From assembly GCA_019634245.1 (NCBI GenBank), contig JAHQVR010000226.1, positions 1 through 15,901 on the forward strand: a stretch of 15,901 nucleotides of DNA, in the 5' to 3' direction. Shown here in pieces: positions 6,338-13,092 of the stretch. Each line of letters begins with the position of its first letter. Position 1 is the first letter of the stretch. Both the position numbers and the translations under genes were made by a program. Source of the stretch: Gammaproteobacteria bacterium. Its GTDB lineage: Bacteria; Pseudomonadota; Gammaproteobacteria; Granulosicoccales; Granulosicoccaceae. Below the pieces are notes generated by a model, which made no database searches, had not been told where the DNA came from, and saw only the letters and a program-made list of their open reading frames with translations.

Positions 6338-7486
6338 ATGTTGCGCTATGGAATAGTAACGGTGATCGTCTCAGGGCTGATCACGGGTTGTTCGTTGATC
6401 GGTACCAAAAATGAACCAATTGTCCAGGCTGATGCGTTAATCGCCAAAGACTTTGTTCGCACGATGGCCCAGATCGCAGAGTTGGAGCCGACGCGGACCA
6501 CGCTGCAATTTAGCCGCATGGAAGAAGCTGCCGATGGGTTCAGTCAACAGTTGCAGCGGCAGGCCGTGCAATACGGGTATGGAATTCAACTGGTGAATGG
6601 CCACCGGGGTGGAAACCATGTCCGCTACGAAATTGCCGAGAATCTGAGTTCTCTGTCAGGCGATACCGCCACCTACACCGTCTCGGTGGGTGATATTGCG
6701 TTGCGCCGAGAATATTATGCACTACCTTCGGGTGCCGTTAGTCCACGACAGGTGATGATGGTAAGAGGTGCCGACATCAGCAACGTGGTGGTGGACGACT
6801 CACTGTTTACAGAACAATCTCCCGCGCAAACGGACCGATCGGCGGACGCTCTTGTCGCTCAGAGCCGCAATGGGGGTGTTCGTCCTCAGCCACCTTCTCA
6901 GTCCGTGCAAACTATCGCTCAGCCTTTGCCTGAACCGGTGGTTGCGCAGCAGAGCGTTGCACCCGCGCCTCAATCCAATATTCTGGATGAAACGCAGATT
7001 GCACAGGCAGACGTTCCTGCCACGAATCAAATCACACCTATTATGGCCAAACCCAAGGTAGAACCTAAAGAGCCTTTGGGTTCTTTTACGCTGCCCGGTA
7101 ATCGGAACATAGTGGATATCGGCGGTACGAATTTCGCTGCGGCCTTCGAAAACTCCAGCAATGTGACCGAAGAGATATTGATGTTCGACAACGACTCGTT
7201 GGTGCTTGGTAAGCGCAACAAATCCACACTCAGTGAGATGGCCAAGAAGTTTGACCCTGAAACCGATGTCGTGTCTGTCGTGGGTTGTTCGATCGGGTAC
7301 TCTAATATAGAAAATGGCAATTCGTATCTGGCCAATGGCCGGGCGAGTCGGGTCAAAGAAGCTTTGTTGTATCAAGGAATTCCGAATGAAAGTATCCTGG
7401 ATGAAGGATGCTGGGCATCAGAGCCGGGCAGCGCACCGTTCCCCAGTCGCGGTGTCGTAGTGACGATTAAGCGACGGAATTCGTAG
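6338..7486 (+). CDS. outer-membrane lipoprotein with OmpA-like C-terminal domain
   Basis: The start is ATG 6338, with AAGGA about 8 bases upstream; an in-frame ATG at 6245 would bury the signal peptide. The product is about 382 aa. Residues 1-17 form a lipoprotein signal (IVTVIVSGLITGC) with lipidated Cys18 followed by Ser, which favours outer-membrane sorting. Residues about 30-150 form a globular alpha/beta region of unknown type, followed by a Gln/Pro/Ala-rich linker (about 160-250). Residues about 275-382 resemble an OmpA/MotB domain, with the start EEILMFDNDSLVLGKRNKSTL and the helix NSYLANGRASRVKEALLYQG keeping the conserved Arg. The usual GHTD-type motif is replaced by GCSIG, and a second Cys sits in EGCWAS, so peptidoglycan binding may be weakened or a disulfide formed. 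Proximity to the T3SS genes suggests an envelope role for that system. This is inference. Confidence 0.8.
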   Translation: MLRYGIVTVIVSGLITGCSLIGTKNEPIVQADALIAKDFVRTMAQIAELEPTRTTLQFSRMEEAADGFSQQLQRQAVQYGYGIQLVNGHRGGNHVRYEIAENLSSLSGDTATYTVSVGDIALRREYYALPSGAVSPRQVMMVRGADISNVVVDDSLFTEQSPAQTDRSADALVAQSRNGGVRPQPPSQSVQTIAQPLPEPVVAQQSVAPAPQSNILDETQIAQADVPATNQITPIMAKPKVEPKEPLGSFTLPGNRNIVDIGGTNFAAAFENSSNVTEEILMFDNDSLVLGKRNKSTLSEMAKKFDPETDVVSVVGCSIGYSNIENGNSYLANGRASRVKEALLYQGIPNESILDEGCWASEPGSAPFPSRGVVVTIKRRNS

Positions 7487-8938
7487 TGTGTTGTCTGTTG
7501 GGTGGTGCTGTACTTCTAGCGTACTGCTAAGTTTGCGCCATGCCGCTACAATGGAGTTGGTTAGCTGATCTATGTCAGTGTCACTGGTGCCTTCGGATAT
7601 GATGGACACCCTCATAATCCTGTAGCCCCGCCAGTCTGCACCGCTGACAAAAGACTTGTTTTCAGATTGTAGTGCTTCAATAACAGCATCTGTGGTTCTG
7701 CAGTTTTGTGTGGATTCCTTGCACACTCGGGGATCGGTAAAGGTGATTGCCAATTGGTTCAGGCAAACATCGTTCAGTATTCGAATGCCTGGTTCAGTTT
7801 TCAGTTGAGAATACAGGCGCTGCGCGCACTGGCAATGTCGATCAATCATTTGTTCCAAGCCTTTTGAACCTAACGATTGAAGTGCTGCCCAAGTGGTGAA
7901 CCCTCTGGCACGGCGAGACAATTCAGGTCCGTACTCTGATGGATTTCGGCCGTCATCAGGATCGCGATTTAAATAACTGGCATCGATGCTCATTGCCTGT
8001 CGGTGTGCTTGGCTGTCCCGCACGATGGCATAGCCACTATCGTATGGAACCTGCAACCACTTATGGCCATCGATGGCCCAGGAATCAGCAAGATCGATCC
8101 CTTTGGTCAGTGATCGATGTGTGCTGGAACTTCTTGCCCAAAGCCCGAATGCACCATCAATGTGAAGCCATGCATTGATCGCTTGCGAAATCCTGGCGAG
8201 CTCCTCAAAGTGGTCAAAGGCACCGGAATTGATATGTCCTGCCTGTGCGATAACAATGGCTGGCCCGTTGGCGTTACAAGCCGCTTCTTCCACCTCCGAA
8301 ATGATCATCCGACCCTGTTTATCCGTAGGGATACGAGTGAAGTGGCGGTTACCGAAACCTAAATACTTAAGTACTGCGTGCACGCTGGCATGGGCTTCTT
8401 CACTAAGAATTATTTGTATCTGAGGCGCACCCTGTAATCCATCCACTTCGATGTTCCATCCGACTCGCCTTAGGACGTCATAGCGCGCCGCTGCTAGCCC
8501 GATGAAGCTGGCCATCGTGGCGCCGGTGGTAAACCCCACCGATGATTCTCTTGGCAAGTCTAAAAGGTTTAACAGCCATTTTGCGGCAATATCTTCTGCT
8601 ACTGCTGCGCTTGGAGCGGTTTTATAGATACCAGCGTTCTGCCCCCAAACGGAGGTTAATAAATCTGCAGCAACCCCAACTTCAGAGGAAGCTCCCATAA
8701 CCCAACCGAAAAAATTAGGACCGGTATTACCCACCAAACCGGGTTCTGCCGCTTTCGTTAGCAGATCGATCACTTGTTCAGGCGATCTGCCGGTCTTGGT
8801 CAGCTCAACATCGAAAAGTTCGGCTAACTCCGTCTCAGTGATGGTTGGAAGCGGTGGCTGACTGGACCGCACATTCTTGTAGCGGTAAGCCTGAGCAAAC
8901 GCATACGTTAGGGCACATTGGCTGTTCTCGTTATACAT
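7418..8938 (-). CDS. group II pyridoxal-phosphate-dependent amino acid decarboxylase
   Basis: The product is about 506 aa. I chose ATG 8938 (GAGG lies 8 to 10 bases upstream); a longer frame up to 9085 would overlap the upstream gene by over 100 bases. It has the fold-type I PLP decarboxylase layout of the aromatic/glutamate/cysteine-sulfinate group: glycine-rich FTTGATMASFIGLAAAR at about 136-152, the ring-stacking histidine His183 in SEEAHASVHAVL, Asp261 in LHIDGAFG, and the Schiff-base Lys293 in SWAIDGHKWLQVPYDSG. The family removes the alpha-carboxyl group to yield an amine. The substrate cannot be read by eye. The adjoining cysteine synthase and oxidoreductase make a cysteine-derived acid a reasonable guess (inference). 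The last gene of the cassette, it overlaps the end of the convergent lipoprotein gene by 69 bases. Confidence 0.9.
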   Translation of the reverse strand: MYNENSQCALTYAFAQAYRYKNVRSSQPPLPTITETELAELFDVELTKTGRSPEQVIDLLTKAAEPGLVGNTGPNFFGWVMGASSEVGVAADLLTSVWGQNAGIYKTAPSAAVAEDIAAKWLLNLLDLPRESSVGFTTGATMASFIGLAAARYDVLRRVGWNIEVDGLQGAPQIQIILSEEAHASVHAVLKYLGFGNRHFTRIPTDKQGRMIISEVEEAACNANGPAIVIAQAGHINSGAFDHFEELARISQAINAWLHIDGAFGLWARSSSTHRSLTKGIDLADSWAIDGHKWLQVPYDSGYAIVRDSQAHRQAMSIDASYLNRDPDDGRNPSEYGPELSRRARGFTTWAALQSLGSKGLEQMIDRHCQCAQRLYSQLKTEPGIRILNDVCLNQLAITFTDPRVCKESTQNCRTTDAVIEALQSENKSFVSGADWRGYRIMRVSIISEGTSDTDIDQLTNSIVAAWRKLSSTLEVQHHPTDNTLRIPSLNRHYDTATGERCAARL

Positions 8939-8966
8939 TGATACATCCTCGTCCGATGATCCCGGC

Positions 8967-10541
8967 CTAGCGAGAGTGAATCCAGTTGGGCAGCAGCGAA
9001 GCAAGATCGATATCGACATCAGAACGGAACGCGATGTTCTTCTGAGTGAGAAGTTTTTGTAACTTACCGGTTTTATAACCCTCAAATGTTTCTGTGCATC
9101 CTCCTATATGATCTCCTCCCACGAATAATTGCGGAATGGTTGTTTTACCGGTTTGCTGCTGTAGCGCGCATCGTATATCTGCTCCGAATTCGCCTTCTTG
9201 GTACTCTGTGGAATCAAGGTCAATTGAGCGAAACGCAATACCTGCGCGATTAAAGAGCTTTCGAATTGACCAACAGAATTCACACCATTCCAAACCAAAC
9301 ATAACTACTGGATCTTCTTTAGATTGAATCGTATTTTGAAGAAAGGTAGCTGCTCGATCTGACGCTTTTTTGCTTGGTACATTGCTGCCAGGTTTTTCCT
9401 TCTGGGCGTCGAAACGATATCCAGGAGTAGATTTAGATACGGCGATTTCGTCTTCGGTCATTTCAATACTAATGTTTTCAAAAAGTGGTGTACTTAAGTA
9501 ACGTTCTCCAGTATCAGGCAACATACATAAAATATTTGAACCCTTTGGTGCATTCTCAGCAACCTTCACAGCTGCTGCCAAAGTAGCACCACTCGAGATA
9601 CCGCAGAAGATACCTTCTTTTTTTGCTAACGCTTGGGCAAAGTGCAATGCACTATCACCCGATATAGGTACTATCTCATCAATGATGTTCGACTTAATCG
9701 CATCGCTTGAGATCTTTGAAATAAAGTCGGGCGACCAACCTTGTACCGGGTGTGGCCGAAAGGCAGGATGGCTACCGATAGGTTCACCGGCTGCGTTGTG
9801 TTTTTGTTCGATACCACTTTTTAATACCGGTGAGTTATCAGGTTCAGTGGCAATAATGCGTGTATTGGGCGTGTGTTTCTGCAATTCACGTCCAATTCCC
9901 AGCAACGTACCACCGGTGCCAAGGCCAGTGACGAAATAGTCTAGTGAGTTATTGGGAAAGGCTGAGAGTATTTCCTTGGCTGTAGTTGCTGAATGAATGT
10001 CGGCATTGGCGTTGTTAGCAAATTGATCACAAAAAAACCAATTGTGTTCCTTGGCGAGCTCTTTAGCTTTGGCAACCATTCCTCTGCCCATTTTTGATGC
10101 TGGGGTGAGAACTACCTTGGCACCGAGATACCGCATAAGTCGACGACGTTCAACACTGAAATTCTCAGCCATGACAATGACCAGTGGGTAGCCCTTTTGG
10201 GCACAGACCATAGCCAACCCGATTCCGGTGTTACCACTGGTTGCTTCAATAACGGTTTGGCCTGGAGTTAAAGATCCATCTCGTTCGGCGGCTTCGATAA
10301 TGCCGAGAGCCAGTCGGTCTTTCACAGAACCCAAAGGGTTAAACGACTCAATTTTTGCATACAGATTGACCGAAGGATTAGCGAGCGTGTTGATTTTTAC
10401 TATGGGAGTATTGCCAACCGTCGACAAAATATTTTTGTGCAGTAGCGTTGAGTGCCGAAAATTCACCACCTCGCACAAGCTGGATGAGTGGTTAGTCTGA
10501 TCTTTGAGCTGAAATTCAGCGGCTGTTGCTAAGTTGTTCAT
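8967..10541 (-). CDS. cysteine synthase fused to a C-terminal glutaredoxin
   Basis: The product is 524 aa; GGAGA lies 6 bases before ATG 10541. Residues about 33-355 form a fold-type II PLP enzyme of the cysteine synthase/cystathionine beta-synthase group: Lys74 in PLGSVKDR binds PLP, TSGNTG (101-106) is the substrate loop, GLGTGGT (206-212) is the phosphate loop, and CGISSG (313-318) holds the conserved Ser near the pyridine nitrogen. The QGW stretch at 267-269 replaces the QGIG of classical CysK. After a linker (about 356-400), residues about 405-505 are a glutaredoxin with the dithiol site WCEFC (Cys420, Cys423), cis-proline TIPQ (Pro470) and GGC (480-482). The synthase makes C-S bonds by beta-replacement on an activated serine. 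The glutaredoxin could deliver or reduce the sulfur donor. A free-standing synthase is usually about 310-320 aa, so the fusion is distinctive. It ends 28 bases before the decarboxylase start. Confidence 0.93.
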   Translation of the reverse strand: MNNLATAAEFQLKDQTNHSSSLCEVVNFRHSTLLHKNILSTVGNTPIVKINTLANPSVNLYAKIESFNPLGSVKDRLALGIIEAAERDGSLTPGQTVIEATSGNTGIGLAMVCAQKGYPLVIVMAENFSVERRRLMRYLGAKVVLTPASKMGRGMVAKAKELAKEHNWFFCDQFANNANADIHSATTAKEILSAFPNNSLDYFVTGLGTGGTLLGIGRELQKHTPNTRIIATEPDNSPVLKSGIEQKHNAAGEPIGSHPAFRPHPVQGWSPDFISKISSDAIKSNIIDEIVPISGDSALHFAQALAKKEGIFCGISSGATLAAAVKVAENAPKGSNILCMLPDTGERYLSTPLFENISIEMTEDEIAVSKSTPGYRFDAQKEKPGSNVPSKKASDRAATFLQNTIQSKEDPVVMFGLEWCEFCWSIRKLFNRAGIAFRSIDLDSTEYQEGEFGADIRCALQQQTGKTTIPQLFVGGDHIGGCTETFEGYKTGKLQKLLTQKNIAFRSDVDIDLASLLPNWIHSR

Positions 10542-10581
10542 AATAATCTCCGAATGTGTAAGTAAACTGTCTGTGTATCAA

Positions 10582-11874
10582 TTAACTGGCTAAGGCCAAC
10601 GCTCTGTTTGAAGCCAGGTAGCCCTCTAGATGTTCGGTAATCTCTTCGGCATCCGGTGCTGCGCCATAAATAAAGCCTGATTTTCTCCGTCTCATAAACG
10701 GCAATCCCATGGCGTATAAACCTTGGATAGCGCGCCCGTTGGACTCAATCACGCCTTTGTTGTGTTTTAGGTGTCCTTTAGCGTCGACAACCGGTAGATG
10801 AAGCCATGAGTAATCGGGTCTGTAGCCTGTGGCCCAGATAACCGTTCTGATTCCATGACCGCCTAATGTTGTTTTTAAATTTGGTTTCTCTATGTTTATC
10901 GGCGCAAATCTTTCTTTGTCGGATACGCTTATATCCATACCCGTATCAGTTGCCCATTGGTCGAATGCATCTAGCAGTCTGTTGAGCTTTAAGTCGGCCA
11001 TGGCGCAACAGTTTCGGAGTGAGCCGGAAAAGAGGGCTTGCTGATCTCTAATCTGTTGAAGCTTGCCGACGATATTGACACCGCTCGCGCTCAGCACATT
11101 TAGGTCAATGCTGCGCTGCGTTGTAGAGCCAATCAGTTGAGGTGATGGAAGTCGGCGTGCGCGACTAGTGTCCGCTTGATCTTCGATTTTGTGATCAAGA
11201 AACCCAGCAGAATCCATCCACCATTGAATGTCCTGACCTCGGTAAAGTCGAGGCATTCTCAAATGTTCACCCACGGATAGGGTGACTTTACGGCCGGAAT
11301 GTTGAATTTCTTCTGCTAGTTGTACGCCAGTAGCAGACCCCCCTACGACCAGTACATCGCCATCGGGTAGTTGATCCGGGTTTTTGTAGCTTAGTGGAGA
11401 ATAGCTTTGTACCTCCTTGGGTAGTTTGCCAGCCACACTGGGTATGTTGGGCTTTCTACAGACTCCATTGGCGATTACGACACTTTGGCAAAACCAATGT
11501 CCTTTGTTGGTATGCACCTGGTAGCCACCAGGTGCTTCTGTAACCGAGAGAACTTCGGTGTCGGTATGCACAGGCGCTTGGATTCGCTGAGCGTAATCGG
11601 TAATAAATTGGGTTACTTGGTGCGTGCTCATATACCCATTGGCATCGTTGCCTTCGTAGCGGTAGCCGGGAAGTACGTTCTGCCAGTTTGGAGTCAACAA
11701 TTTCAGCGAATCCCATCGTTCAGTGCTCCAAGCATTAGCGATTTTGGATTTTTCCAAAACCACATGATCAATCGATCTTTGTGAAAGACAATGACTGACA
11801 GATAATCCGGAATGACCTGCACCGATGACCACAACGGTCACCGGCTCGGCGTTATAAACCTTAGAGAACGGCAC
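10582..11874 (-). CDS. flavin-dependent NAD(P)H oxidoreductase / monooxygenase-like protein
   Basis: The product is about 430 aa. The frame also contains a TTG at 11880, but AGGAG lies exactly 6 bases before GTG 11874, which I take as the start. Features include the FAD-binding Rossmann motif VVVIGAGHSGLS (Gly18, Gly20, Gly23), a second dinucleotide fold VLVVGGSATGVQ (about 176-187) for NAD(P)H, and the ATG-type motif IWATGYRPDYSW near the C-terminus. SIDHVVLEKS and NAWSTERWDSLKLLTPNW resemble the MSMEG_0569-type branch of flavin oxidoreductases. The short segment before the second Rossmann fold lacks the histidine of the FMO/Baeyer-Villiger fingerprint, so classical monooxygenase activity is not assured. 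In this cassette it could oxidise a thiol, sulfinate or amine. It starts 10 bases after the osmC-like stop, and its ribosome site overlaps that stop. Confidence 0.88.
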   Translation of the reverse strand: MPFSKVYNAEPVTVVVIGAGHSGLSVSHCLSQRSIDHVVLEKSKIANAWSTERWDSLKLLTPNWQNVLPGYRYEGNDANGYMSTHQVTQFITDYAQRIQAPVHTDTEVLSVTEAPGGYQVHTNKGHWFCQSVVIANGVCRKPNIPSVAGKLPKEVQSYSPLSYKNPDQLPDGDVLVVGGSATGVQLAEEIQHSGRKVTLSVGEHLRMPRLYRGQDIQWWMDSAGFLDHKIEDQADTSRARRLPSPQLIGSTTQRSIDLNVLSASGVNIVGKLQQIRDQQALFSGSLRNCCAMADLKLNRLLDAFDQWATDTGMDISVSDKERFAPINIEKPNLKTTLGGHGIRTVIWATGYRPDYSWLHLPVVDAKGHLKHNKGVIESNGRAIQGLYAMGLPFMRRRKSGFIYGAAPDAEEITEHLEGYLASNRALALAS

Positions 11875-11880
11875 GCTCAA

Positions 11881-11885
11881 CTCCT
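11881..11885 (-). promoter_or_regulatory. ribosome binding site that sets the oxidoreductase start
   Basis: AGGAG on the - strand, followed by 6 bases and GTG 11874. The TTG at 11880 abuts the site directly and so cannot use it. The site overlaps the stop codon of the upstream OsmC-like gene (TAG at 11884-11886), implying coupled translation. Confidence 0.6.
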
Positions 11886-12453
11886 AGGCCACTGACACTG
11901 AAATATCAGTGGGGTTGCTAATAATGTCGTAAACAGCAGATCGTTTCTGAGATTGAGCAACTAACGCTTCAATCTCTTCGCGAGTAGCGTCGGCATCAAT
12001 CTCGAAAGACACTGACACATTGTCGAAACCATTGCGCACATCGCTGTCGATACCTAAAACACCTTGAAGATCCATATCTCCAGTTAGATGAGCTTTAACG
12101 GAATGAAGCTGAATACCTCGATTTTGTGCAATAGACGCGACACCGGCGGTTACGCATCCAGCCAGACCAACCAATACATACTCAAGTGGCGTAGGGCCAA
12201 CATCTTCTGATGCAAATATTTCGGGGTGATCGATGTCGAATGTGGTCTCCACCTTGTGCTGCTGTTCCTCACCAAGGCCAAAGTACTTTTGAACGTTAGC
12301 CTGGCTGTGAGTGCCTCGAATCCAGGCGCAGGTCGCACGCCATTGAAACTTTGCCGCTGCTGGTGCTTGTGAAAGTGCCTCTCGAGCGCCCAGAAGGGCT
12401 TCGACATTGACACCGTTGTCTACAACTGGGTTTTTTTCTACTACTGCGTTCAT
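11884..12453 (-). CDS. OsmC-like thiol protein with a single conserved cysteine
   Basis: The product is 189 aa; GAGG lies about 9 bases before ATG 12453. The OsmC/Ohr fold is indicated by DVGPTPLEYVLVGLAGCV, with the peroxidatic-type Cys100 at the start of the central helix, then GIQLHSVKAHLTGDMDLQG and GFDNVSVSFEID. The second, resolving cysteine of peroxide-reducing OsmC/Ohr proteins is replaced by the segment KRSAVYDIISN (about 170-180, no Cys). The only other Cys is Cys42, near the N-terminus. Family members usually reduce organic hydroperoxides. With one conserved Cys this one may instead rely on an external thiol partner, possibly the glutaredoxin domain encoded two genes downstream, or act as a sulfur or acyl carrier. 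It lies 88 bases after the small peptide gene and 10 bases before the flavoprotein gene in one operon. Confidence 0.9.
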   Translation of the reverse strand: MNAVVEKNPVVDNGVNVEALLGAREALSQAPAAAKFQWRATCAWIRGTHSQANVQKYFGLGEEQQHKVETTFDIDHPEIFASEDVGPTPLEYVLVGLAGCVTAGVASIAQNRGIQLHSVKAHLTGDMDLQGVLGIDSDVRNGFDNVSVSFEIDADATREEIEALVAQSQKRSAVYDIISNPTDISVSVA

Positions 12454-12541
12454 TGGTTTTTCCTCTATAAAAGTTGGTTAAGGGTTTATTCAAGCGGAGG
12501 CGTTTGGTATTGAGCATCCGCATAAGAATTCATATGAGTTA

Positions 12542-12739
12542 TTAGAATCCGCCGAATCCGTTGGATGCTTGAGCCTGACGAGCCCACGCATCGGCGGTAT
12601 CGCAAAACGAACTCCACGGCGTGCCTTCATCTTCCAATTCCTCGACATCCAAGATTTGATCGGATAAGTCTTCGAACGTTGAATGAGTGCTCGAGGCTTC
12701 AAAGTAGTTGTCGATAAATGTTGGTACCTGATATTCCAT
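12542..12739 (-). CDS. very acidic 65-aa peptide at the head of the sulfur/redox cassette
   Basis: A convincing small gene: GGAG lies 7 to 10 bases before ATG 12739, and it is the first gene of the cassette. The peptide has 14 Asp/Glu against one Arg and no Lys. An acidic helical middle (FEDLSDQILDVEELEDEG) is followed by a C-terminal segment TPWSSFCDTADAWARQAQ with two Trp and a single Cys46, ending in NGFGGF. No signal peptide or membrane segment is present. An acidic leader followed by a Cys/Trp/Gly-rich tail is the usual look of a ribosomally made peptide that is later modified, or of a small carrier or partner protein. I do not recognise the family. Context with PLP, flavin and thiol enzymes makes it the most intriguing product here. 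It could also simply be a regulatory subunit. Confidence 0.7.
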   Translation of the reverse strand: MEYQVPTFIDNYFEASSTHSTFEDLSDQILDVEELEDEGTPWSSFCDTADAWARQAQASNGFGGF

Positions 12740-12916
12740 GTCTCTCTCCAGTCAATTCAAAATAAGTGTTTGGTGTGTCTGTGTTGCTTGGTGAGTAGTA
12801 TCGGCACTCAATGTTTCTCTGCGACTTCAGCGCAGCAAGTTTTATGTTTCAGTTGTTGCAATCAAAAACAGTGGCGCGATCGAAAAGAGATTTCTTTGCA
12901 GGAAGAATGAGGTACA

Positions 12917-12987
12917 GCTAAGCCACAGTTAGGCTAAGGCTATGGAAAAAAGCTTAGGGCTTTTCAGAATTACTGCGGGTGCTTAGC
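12917..12987. repeat. four CTAAG elements, two per orientation
   Basis: GCTAAGCC at 12917, GGCTAAGGC at 12932, GCTTAGGGC at 12952 and GCTTAGC at 12981. The first two are in one orientation and the last two inverted, within 71 bases. This arrangement could be an operator array for the downstream cassette. The core is only 5-6 bases, so chance is possible. Confidence 0.4.
12946..12964 (-). terminator. weak candidate intrinsic terminator after the cyclase gene
   Basis: On the - strand the sequence reads AAAAGC, a 5-base loop (CCTAA), then GCTTTTTT. The stem has 6 pairs, mostly A-T, with a T-tract. It lies about 130 bases downstream of the cyclase stop and could work in either direction. Its weak stem and overlap with a CTAAG element make it uncertain. 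Confidence 0.3.
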
Positions 12988-13002
12988 GAATAGGAGTCGT
13001 TT

Positions 13003-13020
13003 TCACTGTACTTTCAGTGA
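13003..13020. promoter_or_regulatory. inverted repeat TCACTG-N6-CAGTGA
   Basis: A perfect 6-base dyad with a 6-base spacer, 73 bases beyond the cyclase stop and upstream of the cassette. It may be a protein-binding site or small hairpin. No known consensus is claimed. Confidence 0.3.
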
Positions 13021-13092
13021 GGATATGGGATTGTTTCAATTGTTTCTGAAGCTGGATCTTGCACTGGCAGATGGAAAATTCTTTCAGCGGAT

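Larger units (their letters stand above)
12740..13092 (-). other. 353-base gene-free region upstream of the cassette
   Basis: This stretch lies between the stop of the cyclase gene (- strand) and the start of the acidic-peptide gene (also - strand). It should hold the end of the cyclase transcript and the promoter of the five-gene cassette. I see no credible ORF in it. It contains four CTAAG/CTTAG elements (12917-12987), a weak hairpin with a T-run (12946-12964) and a dyad TCACTG...CAGTGA (13003-13020). No convincing -35/-10 pair for the cassette could be fixed by eye. Confidence 0.6.

Noticed and set aside
6800..7375. 191-aa open frame on the - strand inside the lipoprotein gene
   Set aside because: Arg/Cys/His-rich composition typical of antisense translation; the + strand frame has a clear signal peptide and domain.
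8939..9085. N-terminal extension of the decarboxylase up to ATG 9085
   Set aside because: It would overlap the glutaredoxin coding end by over 100 bases, and its Arg/Ser-rich sequence is unlike the family. ATG 8938 has a ribosome site.
12487..12534. 15-codon ORF on the - strand (MNSYADAQYQTPPLE) between the acidic peptide gene and the OsmC-like gene
   Set aside because: No ribosome site precedes it and nothing but its position supports it. It is probably chance.
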